A stretch of 64,000 nucleotides of DNA from Acidobacteriota bacterium (GCA_017307505.1 JAFKEE010000016.1:434001-498000), one strand, 5' to 3'. Shown: positions 30,188 through 39,775, numbered from the stretch's first letter. The notes: generated from the sequence alone by a model not told the origin. Numbers and translations are program-made.

Positions 30188-31381
30188 ATGTCGACACGTA
30201 GGGTATTCCTCAAGAATTCCGCGCTGGCTCTGTTCGGCGTGGGGGCGGCTCCTCAATGGCTGGCACGAGCCGCGGGCGGTCCAGAGCGGAAGAAGATTCT
30301 GGTAGCGGTGCTGCAGCGTGGAGCGGCGGACGGCCTGAACATCGTCGTGCCGCATGGCGACAGGCGGTATGCCGAATTGCGGCCCACCATCGGCATCGCG
30401 CGAGACAAGGTGATCGACCTTGATGGCTTCTTCGGCCTGCATCCGCAGCTGGAGCCGTTGAAGCCGTTATACGACGCGAAGCAGATCGCCATCGTACACG
30501 CCACGGGCTCGCCAGATGCGACAAGGTCGCATTTCGATGCGCAGGACTACATGGAAAGCGGGACGCCGGGCTTGAAGTCCACCAGCGACGGTTGGATGAA
30601 CCGCGCGCTACCGCGCGAAACGAACCCATCCCCGCTGCGGGCGGTGAGCGCCAGCGGGAATCTTGCGAAGACACTGCGCGGGCCGCAGGCCGCTGTTGCC
30701 ATCGGGAACCTAAACGACTTCCAGGTCCGCGACCGCAAGATGGCGGGAGACTACCAGTCCATGTACGAGACCTCCGGCGACGCGCGGCTGCAGACCGCCG
30801 GCAAGGAGACGTTCGAGGCGATTCGCATGCTGGAGTCCGTCCGGCGCGCGAATCCTTCTCCGGAGAATGGAGCAGTGTATCCGCGCGGACGGCTGGGCCG
30901 GAGCCTGCACCAGGTCGCGCAGCTTGTGAAGGGCAACGTCGGCCTGGAAGCGGCCTTCGCCGACATGGGCGGCTGGGATCATCACACCAACGAAGTTCCG
31001 CAGATGGAGAACCAGTTGCGCGAGTTCGGGCAGGCGCTGGCGGCGTTCCACCGCGATCTAGGCGATCGCATGGAAGAGGTAGTCGTCGTCACGATGTCGG
31101 AGTTCGGACGGACCGCGCGCGAGAACGGAACGCGCGGTACCGACCATGGCCATGCCAATGTGATGTTCGCGTTGGGCGGCAGCATTCACGGCGGCCGGGT
31201 TGCCGGGCGGTGGCCAAGTCTTGAGGCCGCACAGCTCTATGAAGGCCGCGATCTCGCCGTCACCACGGACTTCCGTGATGTGCTGGGCGAGATTGTGACG
31301 ACACACCTTGGGCGCAGGGATCTACAGACCGTATTTCCGGGGTTCCGGACCGGCGCTGCACCTGGGTTGTTTCAGGGTTGA
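30188..31381 (+). CDS. DUF1501 family protein, twin-arginine exported
   Basis: 397 residues from ATG 30188, which has AAAGGGG upstream. The longer open frame to 30074 only adds a shadow of the DUF1800 gene. The N-terminus STRRVFLKNSALALFGVG is a twin-arginine signal, so export is folded through Tat. Core motifs are VVVLQRGAADGLN-like (VAVLQRGAADGLNIV), MGGWDHHTNE and VVVVTMSEFGRTARENG with GTDHGHANVMFALGG, resembling the alkaline-phosphatase/sulfatase fold. It is coupled to the DUF1800 gene and probably works with it in the envelope; activity is unknown. Confidence 0.9.
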   Translation: MSTRRVFLKNSALALFGVGAAPQWLARAAGGPERKKILVAVLQRGAADGLNIVVPHGDRRYAELRPTIGIARDKVIDLDGFFGLHPQLEPLKPLYDAKQIAIVHATGSPDATRSHFDAQDYMESGTPGLKSTSDGWMNRALPRETNPSPLRAVSASGNLAKTLRGPQAAVAIGNLNDFQVRDRKMAGDYQSMYETSGDARLQTAGKETFEAIRMLESVRRANPSPENGAVYPRGRLGRSLHQVAQLVKGNVGLEAAFADMGGWDHHTNEVPQMENQLREFGQALAAFHRDLGDRMEEVVVVTMSEFGRTARENGTRGTDHGHANVMFALGGSIHGGRVAGRWPSLEAAQLYEGRDLAVTTDFRDVLGEIVTTHLGRRDLQTVFPGFRTGAAPGLFQG

Positions 31382-31386
31382 GTGGT

Positions 31387-31629
31387 TTAAGCGGCCCGGC
31401 CTAAGGGCGGTTGTCCGGCGGGCTGAGCGGTCACCCGCACAGGCAGAGTTGTTACCGTGTGAACCGGCTTACGCTGCTCTTCCCACGGGACAGCATAGGT
31501 GCGGAGGCATTCAGGGCAGCGATATTGACCATTGACGGGCCACATGGGTGCAGGATGCATGGCCCGGCACCAGGCTGTGGCGGCCTTTTCCCAAAGTTGT
31601 GAAGACCGATTGTTCCAGGAGTGGAACAT
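31387..31629 (-). CDS. Small Cys/His-containing protein of unknown function
   Basis: 80 residues from ATG 31629, which has a strong GGGAGGGG site 5 nt upstream. The open frame runs to 31845, but that extension overlaps the next gene's start and has no ribosome-binding site. A possible metal-binding set CRAMHPAPMWP then YRCPECLRTYAVPW lies at about residues 20-48 (one Cys, one His, then a CxxC pair). The C-terminal half is Thr/Pro-rich. It could be a zinc-ribbon adaptor. I do not recognise a named family. It is divergent from the following secreted-protein gene. Confidence 0.6.
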   Translation of the reverse strand: MFHSWNNRSSQLWEKAATAWCRAMHPAPMWPVNGQYRCPECLRTYAVPWEEQRKPVHTVTTLPVRVTAQPAGQPPLGRAA

Positions 31630-31729
31630 AAAGGCCCCTCCCTTCATTCCTATTGATGAGAGCGCAACCTTCGGGGTTTCATCGTCGTTGGATGTACCGG
31701 CACCAGACTGCGCGGCATATGATAGACGC

Positions 31730-32356
31730 ATGCGACGCCGAAGCCTGTTTGCCCTGCCCGCCCTGTTGCCTGCCGCCCTGGCGGCCCCGAAGACACCGCC
31801 CCTGGCTGAGAAGATCAGTGCCTTCGGGTTGGAGTGGGACGTCATCGCCGCCGCCGATTGGAAGGTCAGCGCTTCGGAGTTGGAACTGGTGGTGCCCCGG
31901 CCGCAGGAAGCGAATCCGCGTCGGCCGGTTCAGTTCGCTCTGGCGCAGACTGAGCCGCTCGCAAAGTTCACGCTGGACGTGGAAGTCAAGCGCAAGCCGG
32001 GCAAGGGCTCGCTGGTGCTGGTTTACGCGTGGCAGAAGGACGGGTACTTCGACTATGTCCACCTGTCGAACGACTCGCCGGAGAAGGTCGAGGTGCACAA
32101 TGGCATCTTCCATTGCTTCAATGGAGACCGCGTGCGCATCAGTCCCACCAAGGGGCCAGGCACTCTGTTGTCAGAGGACTGGTACAAGGTGAAGATCACC
32201 TACGACGCCTCCAAGGGCCTTGTGGAGTGTTGGGTCAACGCGCAGACATCGCCCGCGCTGAAGGGGATCGATCTGAGCCTGGGCGCCGGCCGCATCGGGC
32301 TCGGCAGCTTCTTCGATACAGGTTCCTTCCGCAATTTCAAACTGACCAAGGGCTAA
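31730..32356 (+). CDS. Secreted LamG/DUF1080-like beta-sandwich protein
   Basis: 208 residues from ATG 31730; the frame is open upstream to 31532, but the signal peptide MRRRSLFALPALLPAALAA begins here. The mature part shows the pattern of concanavalin-like (DUF1080, 3-keto-disaccharide-hydrolase-like) domains: KFTLDVEVKRKPGKGSLVL, then WYKVKITYDASKGLVECWVN, and a C-terminal GRIGLGSFFDTGSFRNFKL. It probably binds or acts on a carbohydrate outside the cytoplasm. The stop is 6 bp from that of the convergent lipoprotein gene. Confidence 0.72.
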   Translation: MRRRSLFALPALLPAALAAPKTPPLAEKISAFGLEWDVIAAADWKVSASELELVVPRPQEANPRRPVQFALAQTEPLAKFTLDVEVKRKPGKGSLVLVYAWQKDGYFDYVHLSNDSPEKVEVHNGIFHCFNGDRVRISPTKGPGTLLSEDWYKVKITYDASKGLVECWVNAQTSPALKGIDLSLGAGRIGLGSFFDTGSFRNFKLTKG

Positions 32357-32362
32357 GCCCGG

Positions 32363-33529
32363 CTACCACGACACCTGCTCGCCGCCGGTGAAGACGAACA
32401 TGAGAATGCCGTCGCCGGCATTGCTCAGGTCGACGGGCACAAGCTTGCCTTCATATGGCTTGCTGATCTTCAAAGTCGACAGGACCTTCTTTGGCTCACG
32501 AACACCCGCGGCGCGAAACAGGTCGCCCAGGCTTCCGCCGACCGGCACATACAGACTGCGCTGATTGGCCTGCACGAGAAGTTCAGGGCCGATGACCGTA
32601 TCTTTGGGGACGCCGACACAGGCGATGCCGCGCGTGCCGGCCGTGGCGCAGAATGCTTCCGGATTCTCATTGAATTCCGCGGTGGCGGATTCCAGCGCCG
32701 CCTGCGATCCAGCGGCAAGGACGGCAATTCGGCGGTCGGCCTGGATGCTCCAGGATCGGAAGAACAGGCGCAGATAGGTTGCCCCGGCCGGCAGGTGCAG
32801 CAGTTCGGAATCGACGGCCGCACCTTGTGTGATAGTGCCGGCGGTGTTGCTCTCCGAAGTTCCGGCTGAGACTTCCACGCCTCCGCGAGTGGCGGGCTTC
32901 AGCAGATAGAATGAGGTCCGGTAGCCGGTGACCTGGCCGTTGGAGCGGATTGGTTCGACGCCCGTCAGGCGGAACTTCGCATCCACATCGATGTAGCCGT
33001 TCATGGCGAACTCGCCATAGCGCAGGCGGAAGGCCGTCGATGTAGGAATGGGGAGGTTGTCGATGACCCGCTGGGCGAGCTGTGGGATCTCGGTGGGCGC
33101 GAGACAGCCTTCTGTTTGCTGTTTGACCAAAGATGGCAGGAAGTCTTCGCGGAACCAGTTTCGGGCGAGGACAGTCTCACTCGAGAGACCTTGCGGTCCT
33201 TTGCTTCCTTCCGCGGCGACCAGCGATCCCGGTGTGGCGACGAGCGAATCCGGCAAAGCGCGCACCACGGCATTGCGGCCCTTCCAGCGGAACGACACCT
33301 CGCGCGCCTCCAGGCGGCAGGCCGCATTCCTGGTTTTGGCGGCGCGCGCGTTCCTGAGCGTGAACTCGGGCCCTGGCGGGCGCGGCGGGTTTAGCGTCAA
33401 AGTGCGGCCCGTACCGACGAGGCGCCACGTCTTCGCGCCAGGTTGCCGGGCTGCGCAGCCCGTGAGGAGGAGTGCGCCCAGGCTGGCAGCTGACGCAAGA
33501 ATCAGGCCTGTTCGTCTGCGATTGATCAT
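32363..33529 (-). CDS. Lipoprotein of unknown function
   Basis: 388 residues. The N-terminus has an Arg-rich start, a hydrophobic helix and lipobox LLLTGC with Cys25, so it is lipid-anchored. The rest looks like a beta-rich secreted protein, with YIDVDAKFRLTGVEPI and ATYLRLFFRSWSIQADRRIAVLAAGS. I do not recognise the family. It is convergent with the beta-sandwich protein gene. Confidence 0.7.
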   Translation of the reverse strand: MINRRRTGLILASAASLGALLLTGCAARQPGAKTWRLVGTGRTLTLNPPRPPGPEFTLRNARAAKTRNAACRLEAREVSFRWKGRNAVVRALPDSLVATPGSLVAAEGSKGPQGLSSETVLARNWFREDFLPSLVKQQTEGCLAPTEIPQLAQRVIDNLPIPTSTAFRLRYGEFAMNGYIDVDAKFRLTGVEPIRSNGQVTGYRTSFYLLKPATRGGVEVSAGTSESNTAGTITQGAAVDSELLHLPAGATYLRLFFRSWSIQADRRIAVLAAGSQAALESATAEFNENPEAFCATAGTRGIACVGVPKDTVIGPELLVQANQRSLYVPVGGSLGDLFRAAGVREPKKVLSTLKISKPYEGKLVPVDLSNAGDGILMFVFTGGEQVSW

Positions 33530-33789
33530 ACGGAGAAATCCATGCTGAGGATTTGGACACCGCTGGTAGCCGTCCCGGTTTCCATTTGTCTGGCCCAGCC
33601 AGGGGCAGTGTACTTCAGGCGCGTGGCGCCCTGAACCCGCCGCTGTGTAGACGAAGGCGGCAGAGCCATCTACCGCAACGACCTAAACTGAGATCCGAAG
33701 CGGTGTGGATTGGAGCGATTCCAGCGAAACCCGGTCCTCCAGCGATTTCCCGGCAGGTAGGGCACTGCTATCCTGGTACTTTCCCTGGC

Positions 33790-34386
33790 ATGTTCCTCAA
33801 AATACTGTCGCACCCTGTCTTTGTCCAACTGAACTTCCATATGCCGATCGTGGTGGATCTGACGCATCCGCTCGTCCTGCTTACTGGGGAGAACGGCTGC
33901 GGCAAGTCGACGCTGCTGCATTCCATCTACTACGCCCTGCAAGGCGAGCAGATCGAGGGCTACATCTACCGCTTCGAAAAGCAGGTGGAAGCGCCGAAGA
34001 TCTTTCTGTTCGACGCGGAACAGCACAACCCACGGATGCACCCGGAATTGTTTGAGGGAAATCCGCAGATGCAGGAGTTCATCCAGGCCGCGAGCCATGG
34101 GCAGGTGATGCTGTCGATGTTCCGCGAGACCTTCCCGGCGCTCCCGGAAGGTACCATCCTCCTGTTGGACGAGCCCGAGATGGCGTTGTCCGTTTCGAAC
34201 CAGCGCCGCATCCTGAAGATGCTGATGGAGCTGGTGCAGGAGAAGAAGTTCCGCATCATCTGCGCGACGCATTCTCCCACGCTGATCGAAGCGCCGGAGA
34301 CCTATGTGATCAACCTGGACAACCACATCAATAAGAATGTGGCGAGTACCGACATGGGGATTCAGGGCTCCAGCACGATCCAGTAA
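33790..34386 (+). CDS. Standalone AAA/SMC-like ATPase
   Basis: 198 residues from ATG 33790 (MFLKILSHPV); the frame is open upstream to 33553 but without family resemblance. Walker A is LLTGENGCGKST (31-41) and Walker B ILLLDEPEMALS, with CATHSPTLIEAP as the H-loop. The layout is that of small ABC-like ATPases related to predicted ATP-binding (YncG/RecF-like) proteins, without coiled-coil insert, TOPRIM or nuclease partner. It lies 12 bp before the acyl-CoA synthetase gene and may be coupled to it. Role unknown. Confidence 0.75.
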   Translation: MFLKILSHPVFVQLNFHMPIVVDLTHPLVLLTGENGCGKSTLLHSIYYALQGEQIEGYIYRFEKQVEAPKIFLFDAEQHNPRMHPELFEGNPQMQEFIQAASHGQVMLSMFRETFPALPEGTILLLDEPEMALSVSNQRRILKMLMELVQEKKFRIICATHSPTLIEAPETYVINLDNHINKNVASTDMGIQGSSTIQ

Positions 34387-34398
34387 GGTTGGCAGTGC

Positions 34399-36888
34399 AT
34401 GGTGCGTGAAACGCTGCTGGACTACTTCCGCACGGTCGCGGAGTTGGAAGGCGAATATCTCGTCTATGACGACGGCTTCCGGCCGCGCGCCTACAGCTAT
34501 GCCGGACTGGCGCGCGCGGCGCGCAACTTCGCGGCGAAACTGCAGGCGGCCGGCATCGGCAGCGGCGACCGCATCATCCTGTGGAGCGAGAACCGGCCCG
34601 CGTGGGTCGCGGCCTTCTGGGGCTGCGTCCTGCGCGGCGTGGCCGTCGCGCCCATCGACGAACATCATTCCCCGGAGTTCCTGGAGCGCGTGATGCGCAT
34701 CACCTCCGCGAAGGCGATCGCTGCCGGGGACGAGGTGAAAGTGCCGGTGCTCGAAGGCGGGCCCCCGGTCTGGCGGCTCTCCGATCTCGACTGGAAGACC
34801 CCGGATGCGCAGTTCGAGGAAGTAGCCGCGAAGCCCGACGACATCGCCGAGATCCTGTTCACCTCGGGTGCGACCGCGGAACCCAAGGGCGTGATCATCA
34901 CGCACCGCAACATCCTGGCGAACATCGTGCCGGTGGAGCGCGAGGTGCTGAAGTACCGCAAGTACGCGCGGCCATTCTCGCCCATCCGCTTCCTGAACCT
35001 GCTGCCGCTGAGCCACATGTTCGGCCAGGCGATGGCTATTTTCATTCCGCCCATGATTTCGGGCACGGTGATCTTCCAGCGCAGCCAGGATCCGCGCGAG
35101 ATCGTGCGGCAGATCAAGTCCCGCAAGATCTCCGTGCTGGTATCGGTGCCGAAGATCCTCGATGTCCTGAAAGAGTACCTGAAGGGCGTTGTGCCGGAGA
35201 CAGCGCAGAATGCTCCGGCCGGGGAGAAGTTCTGGTGGCGCTGGTGGCGCTATCGCCGGGCGCACCGGTTGTTCGGGTATAAGTTCTGGAGCTTCGTGGT
35301 GGGCGGCGCGGCGCTTGATCCGGGACTGGAAGAGTTCTGGGGCAATCTGGGCTGGGCGGTGATCCAGGGCTATGGATTGACGGAAGCCGCTCCGATTGTC
35401 ACGTTGAACCACCCCTTCCACTCGCGGCGCGGCACCGTAGGCAAGCCCATCGCGGGTGTCCAGATCCGCATTGCCGACGACGGCGAAGTGCTGGTGCGGG
35501 GCGGCAACGTGACCTCCGGCTACTTCAACAATCCCGAGGCCACTGCCGAGGCCTTCGAGAATGGCTGGTTCCATACCGGCGATATCGGCGAGCTGGACGA
35601 CTCCGGCCGGCTGATGATCAAGGGCCGCAAGAAGGAGATGATCGTGCTGCCCGACGGGCGGAACGTGTTCCCGGAGGACGTCGAGCGCGTGTTGAACGGG
35701 ATTGCCGGCGTGAAAGAGAGCGCCGTCATCGGACTCAAAGCCGATGGCGGGGAGCGGGTGCATGCGGCCATCGTCCTGGAGCCTTCCGTCCGCGCGGAAC
35801 AGGTGGTCGCCCAGGCCAATTCCGTGCTGGAAGAGCATCAGAAAGTACGCAGCTACACGGTCTGGAGCGAGCCGGAACTGCCGCGCACCGAAGGGACGCG
35901 CAAACTGCGCCGGCGCGAGATTCGCGCCCGCCTCAGCGGCGAGGCGCGCCAGACGGGTCCTGGAAAAGACGCCACCGGAATGGAAGCGCTATTAGGCAAA
36001 TGGACGACCGGCCGCGAAGTCAGTTCAGGGACGTCGCTCGACGATCTCGGTTTGTCTTCTCTGGACCGCGTCGAACTGCTGGTGGCCTTGGAGCGGGAAC
36101 TGGGCGCGCCGGTCGACGAGAAGGCGTTTTCCAACGCAAAGACGATTGCGGATCTGGAGGCATTGAAATCGGCTCCCTCAGGTCCTGCGGGTCCAGCGGA
36201 GGTGATGGACTTCCCCTCCTGGAACCGGTCGAAGTGGGCGCTCTGGTCGCGCATCTTCCACCTCAATGTGTGGCTGCTGAATCTGGCGCGGATCTTTGCC
36301 TGGGTCCGAGTGGAAGGCCGTGAGAACCTGCGCGCCATCGACGGGCCCGTGATCTTCGCGTCGAACCATCAGGGCTATTTCGACGCACCCATCCTGTTCA
36401 TCGCCATGCCGTGGAAGTGGCGCCATAAACTGGCTCCTGCCATGCGCAAGGAGTTCTTCGACGCACACTACCATCCGGAGCGGCACGGCCTGTTTTCCCG
36501 GCTCACCAGCAATCTCAACTACTACCTGTCGTGCCTGATGTTCAATGCTCTGCCGATCCCGCAGCGGGAGGCCGGCACGCGGCAAACGCTGCGCTATATC
36601 GGCGAGATGGTGGAAGAGGGCTGGTGTCCGCTCATCTTTCCGGAAGGAAAGCACAGCTACGACGATAGTGTGGGCCACTTCCAGGCCGGCGCCGCGATGA
36701 TGGCGTCCCGGCTGAAAGTTCCTGTGGTGCCGGTGAGAATCCATGGGTCGAACCGTGTTCTCCATCCAACCTGGTCGTTCCCGAGGCCCGGTGTGGTCCG
36801 GGTTGTCATCGGAAAGCCGGTGCGCTTGGAAGGGGATGATTATCTTGAACTTAGTAAACAACTTGAAGTACTCATTAAGTCCATGTAA
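34399..36888 (+). CDS. Acyl-CoA synthetase / acyl carrier / acyltransferase fusion
   Basis: An 829-residue three-part enzyme. Residues 1-500 are an AMP-forming ligase with FTSGATAEPKGVIITHRN (about 155) and the late YGLTEAAP and GWFHTGDIGELDDSGRL motifs. Residues about 515-600 are an acyl-carrier domain with LDDLGLSSLDRVELLVAL, where Ser554 would carry the phosphopantetheine arm. Residues 620-829 are a PlsC-type acyltransferase with SNHQGYFD (about 655-662) and LIFPEGKHS. It could activate a fatty acid, load it onto its own carrier and transfer it to a lysophospholipid, as Aas does without a carrier. Distance to the TPR gene is 12 bp. Confidence 0.85.
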   Translation: MVRETLLDYFRTVAELEGEYLVYDDGFRPRAYSYAGLARAARNFAAKLQAAGIGSGDRIILWSENRPAWVAAFWGCVLRGVAVAPIDEHHSPEFLERVMRITSAKAIAAGDEVKVPVLEGGPPVWRLSDLDWKTPDAQFEEVAAKPDDIAEILFTSGATAEPKGVIITHRNILANIVPVEREVLKYRKYARPFSPIRFLNLLPLSHMFGQAMAIFIPPMISGTVIFQRSQDPREIVRQIKSRKISVLVSVPKILDVLKEYLKGVVPETAQNAPAGEKFWWRWWRYRRAHRLFGYKFWSFVVGGAALDPGLEEFWGNLGWAVIQGYGLTEAAPIVTLNHPFHSRRGTVGKPIAGVQIRIADDGEVLVRGGNVTSGYFNNPEATAEAFENGWFHTGDIGELDDSGRLMIKGRKKEMIVLPDGRNVFPEDVERVLNGIAGVKESAVIGLKADGGERVHAAIVLEPSVRAEQVVAQANSVLEEHQKVRSYTVWSEPELPRTEGTRKLRRREIRARLSGEARQTGPGKDATGMEALLGKWTTGREVSSGTSLDDLGLSSLDRVELLVALERELGAPVDEKAFSNAKTIADLEALKSAPSGPAGPAEVMDFPSWNRSKWALWSRIFHLNVWLLNLARIFAWVRVEGRENLRAIDGPVIFASNHQGYFDAPILFIAMPWKWRHKLAPAMRKEFFDAHYHPERHGLFSRLTSNLNYYLSCLMFNALPIPQREAGTRQTLRYIGEMVEEGWCPLIFPEGKHSYDDSVGHFQAGAAMMASRLKVPVVPVRIHGSNRVLHPTWSFPRPGVVRVVIGKPVRLEGDDYLELSKQLEVLIKSM

Positions 36889-36900
36889 GATGCTGGAAAC

Positions 36901-39009
36901 ATGAGGAGGAAAACGCCCGCTATATTTGTGCTGGTACTGGGCGGGCTATTGTTCACTCTCTCCGGGCAGGTGGATCGTCGGGCTGCTGCGACGCTGTACG
37001 AACGCGGAGTTCGCGCCGAAGCCGCGGGTCAACTGGACGATGCCCTCGACCGCTACACCGAAGTTCTCAATGTGGATCCACGATCTTCCGGAGCTCTCCG
37101 GCGGCGCGGGATCATTCTCTATAAACAGGGAAAATTTCAGCAGGCTGCGGCCGATCTGTCCCTCGCCTCGGAGATCACCTCGAACGATATGGAGGTGCTG
37201 CACTTCCTTGGCGACGCGCGCCTTGCTTTGAAGCAGTATCCCGAAGCCGCGGCCGCCTTTCAACGCATGCTGGAATTGCGCCCGGGGGGCTCGACCGTCT
37301 ACCGCAGCCTGGCGGAGGCCTACGCCGGCATCGGCGACATCCCCAAAGCGCTCGACGCCTTTTCGGAGTGCATCCGGCTCAAGCTCGATAATCCGGAACC
37401 CTACTTCGAGAGGGGCCGTCTCTACGCGAAGCAGTCGAAGTATCGCGACGCCCTCGAGGATTACGACCGGGCCATCGCCTTGAAGCCCGACTATGCGGAG
37501 GCCTTCTACGCGCGCGGTCATGCACAAGGCCAGCTTGGCTATTTCGACAAAGCAGCCGCGGACTTCACGCGGGCCCTGGAACTGCATCCGGAACCGGAGT
37601 GGCCCGATCGCGCCACGGCCCTCATGTTCCGAGCCGCTGCGCGCGAGTCGTTGGGCCGGACCGACGAGGCCTTGTCAGACTACGCTGCTTCCCTGCAGGC
37701 GAATCCTCAGAATGTTCGTGCCCTGTTGGCGCGGGCCGATCTGATGGCCCGACTGGGGCGTACGAAAGAAGCGTTTGAGGACCGCAACAAAGCGGTTGAG
37801 GTGGATCCCACGAATGGCATGGCCTACATTGCTCGAGGCAGCAGCTACCATTCGATGGGCGAGCACCAGAAGGGGATGGCGGACCGCACGAAAGCCATCG
37901 ATCTGGATCCCAACAATGCCTTGGCTTGGTTCTCGAGGGGAAGCGCCCATTTTCTGCTGCACGAATACCGGTCGGCGGCCTCCGATCTCAGTATTGCGGA
38001 GCGCCTGGACCCTTCGAATGCCGAGATCCATGAAGTCTCAGCCAAGGCACAGGCGGCGTTGGAACAGTTGATCGCGAGCGAGTCGGCCGCGCAGCCCGAG
38101 AAGCAGCCTGCGCCCGAGGCGCCCGGTACTCCGGCGCCCGTGGTGCGAGCGCCCGCATCGCCCGTCCGGGGAGAAGCCAAGGCCGGGCCAGTGGCGGAAG
38201 TTCCGGCGCCGGTCCGCGCAGCTGTCCCTGCACCGGCACCCAAGACTCCGTTGATCAGTGAAGCGGAAGCCCGCCGCGCATCAAGCCTGAAACTGCTGGC
38301 TAGCGCCGATCTTCTGATCCAACAGGGACGTCCTGAAGAAGCCCTGGCGGAGCGGGCGAAAGCCATTGAGGCCGATCCCACCAACGCGCAGGCTTACATC
38401 GCGCGGGGCGCCAGCTACCATTCCATGGGCGAGCATCAGAAGGGGCTGGCCGACCGTTCCAAGGCGATCGAACTCGATCCTGGCAACGCGGAATCCTGGT
38501 ATCTCCGGGGCAGTGCTCGCTTTCTGTTACGGGATTACGAGAACGCCTGGTCCGATCTCAGCAACGCCGCGAAGCTCAGCCCTTCAAACGCGCAATACCG
38601 GGAAGCTGCGGAGAAGGCGAGAACGGTGCTGCAGGCGGAGAGGACGCGCGAAACTGGCGGCGCTCCGGCGAAGCGGTCCACTGCCCAAGCCGCCCGTCCG
38701 GCAGCCGCAGGGCAGGGGAGTGCGGCGTCACCCAATCCACAGGACTCCGGCAATGCCGAAGCGCATCATCAGGCCGGCCGGAACCTGCTGCAGAGCGGTA
38801 AGTTCCAGCAGGCGGTGGAGGAACTCACCTTGGCTGTCCAGATGAACCCCCGGCTGGCGCTGGCGTGGAATGCGCGGGGCTATGCCTACATGCGCATGGG
38901 CCAATGGGAGAAGGCGATCTCCGACTTTGACCAGGCGCTGAGCATTAATCCGAATTATGCGAATGCGCGACGCAATCGGGAGTCCGCCGCGGCCCAGGTC
39001 AGGAAGTAG
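36901..39009 (+). CDS. TPR-repeat protein with internal duplication
   Basis: 702 residues. The N-terminus has a signal-like hydrophobic stretch (IFVLVLGGLLFTLSGQ), followed by many TPR units (LYERGVRAEAAGQLDDALDRYTEVL and so on). A Pro/Ala-rich linker (about residues 395-455) separates two TPR blocks. About 90 residues before the linker (nt 37792-38070) and about 90 after it (nt 38362-38635) are near-identical, a recent internal duplication. It probably scaffolds proteins in the periplasm or envelope. The last 11 bp overlap the convergent SDR gene. Confidence 0.85.
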   Translation: MRRKTPAIFVLVLGGLLFTLSGQVDRRAAATLYERGVRAEAAGQLDDALDRYTEVLNVDPRSSGALRRRGIILYKQGKFQQAAADLSLASEITSNDMEVLHFLGDARLALKQYPEAAAAFQRMLELRPGGSTVYRSLAEAYAGIGDIPKALDAFSECIRLKLDNPEPYFERGRLYAKQSKYRDALEDYDRAIALKPDYAEAFYARGHAQGQLGYFDKAAADFTRALELHPEPEWPDRATALMFRAAARESLGRTDEALSDYAASLQANPQNVRALLARADLMARLGRTKEAFEDRNKAVEVDPTNGMAYIARGSSYHSMGEHQKGMADRTKAIDLDPNNALAWFSRGSAHFLLHEYRSAASDLSIAERLDPSNAEIHEVSAKAQAALEQLIASESAAQPEKQPAPEAPGTPAPVVRAPASPVRGEAKAGPVAEVPAPVRAAVPAPAPKTPLISEAEARRASSLKLLASADLLIQQGRPEEALAERAKAIEADPTNAQAYIARGASYHSMGEHQKGLADRSKAIELDPGNAESWYLRGSARFLLRDYENAWSDLSNAAKLSPSNAQYREAAEKARTVLQAERTRETGGAPAKRSTAQAARPAAAGQGSAASPNPQDSGNAEAHHQAGRNLLQSGKFQQAVEELTLAVQMNPRLALAWNARGYAYMRMGQWEKAISDFDQALSINPNYANARRNRESAAAQVRK

Positions 39010-39775
39010 CGCGCTTGTAGACTTCCATCGTGAAACATCCGGCAGCACTCGCTCCGCCGTCCAGGTGCAGTACCTGGCCCGTCATGTAGCCCGCTGCGGG
39101 CGATAGCAGGTAAAGCGCGAGTTCCGCCACCTCAGAGGCCTCGGCCATTCGCTGCATTGGAATCGTGCGGCAGCGCTCGGCGAGTTTTTCGGGACCGTAA
39201 AGGTGCTCCATCATGTCATTCCAGACCGGTCCCGGTGCGATGCAGTTGACGGAGATCTTGTGCTGGGCAAGTTCAACGGCCATCACCCTGGTGAGCGCTT
39301 CGACGCCAGCCTTCACCGGGGCGTAGGCAGCGAAGCCAAACTGGCCGAACGAAGCGGCAATCGTCGAAACATTGAGGATTCGGCCACCACCGGCCTGCGC
39401 CATGACTCTTGCGGCGGCCTGGGCACAATAGAAGGCTCCGCTGAGGTGGACATCCACCAGGCGCTGCCAGACGCCGACTTCGAATTCGAGGAACGGCTGC
39501 ATTTTGACGACCCCGGCATTATTGACCAGGATATCCAGACGCCCATATTTCTTGACTGCAAAGTCCATTAACTTGATAGCGGTGGGTTGGTCGGCGATAT
39601 CGCCCAGAAAGATCTCGGCATTTGCACCGCAAGCCTGGCGGACTTCTTCCGCGCGATGGGCATCCATGCCGTGAATCACCACACGGCAGCCTTCCGCCGC
39701 GAAGCGTATCGCCATTTCCCGGCCCAGGCCCTTGGTGGAACCTGTGATGACCGCCACCTGTTGATCCAGTCTCAT
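38999..39775 (-). CDS. Short-chain dehydrogenase/reductase
   Basis: 258 residues with the Rossmann glycine motif TGSTKGLGREMA (about 12-23), NNAG near residue 87, and the catalytic YxxxK as YAPVK. It is close to FabG and 3-oxoacyl-ACP/glucose dehydrogenase-type SDRs; the substrate is unknown. The C-terminal YMTGQVLHLDGGASAAGCF is typical of the family. It overlaps the end of the TPR gene tail to tail by 11 bp. Confidence 0.9.
   Translation of the reverse strand: MRLDQQVAVITGSTKGLGREMAIRFAAEGCRVVIHGMDAHRAEEVRQACGANAEIFLGDIADQPTAIKLMDFAVKKYGRLDILVNNAGVVKMQPFLEFEVGVWQRLVDVHLSGAFYCAQAAARVMAQAGGGRILNVSTIAASFGQFGFAAYAPVKAGVEALTRVMAVELAQHKISVNCIAPGPVWNDMMEHLYGPEKLAERCRTIPMQRMAEASEVAELALYLLSPAAGYMTGQVLHLDGGASAAGCFTMEVYKRATS

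Noticed and set aside
30592-31224. Forward 210-codon frame inside the DUF1501 gene.
   Set aside because: Shadow frame with Arg/Gly-rich composition and no family resemblance or ribosome-binding site.
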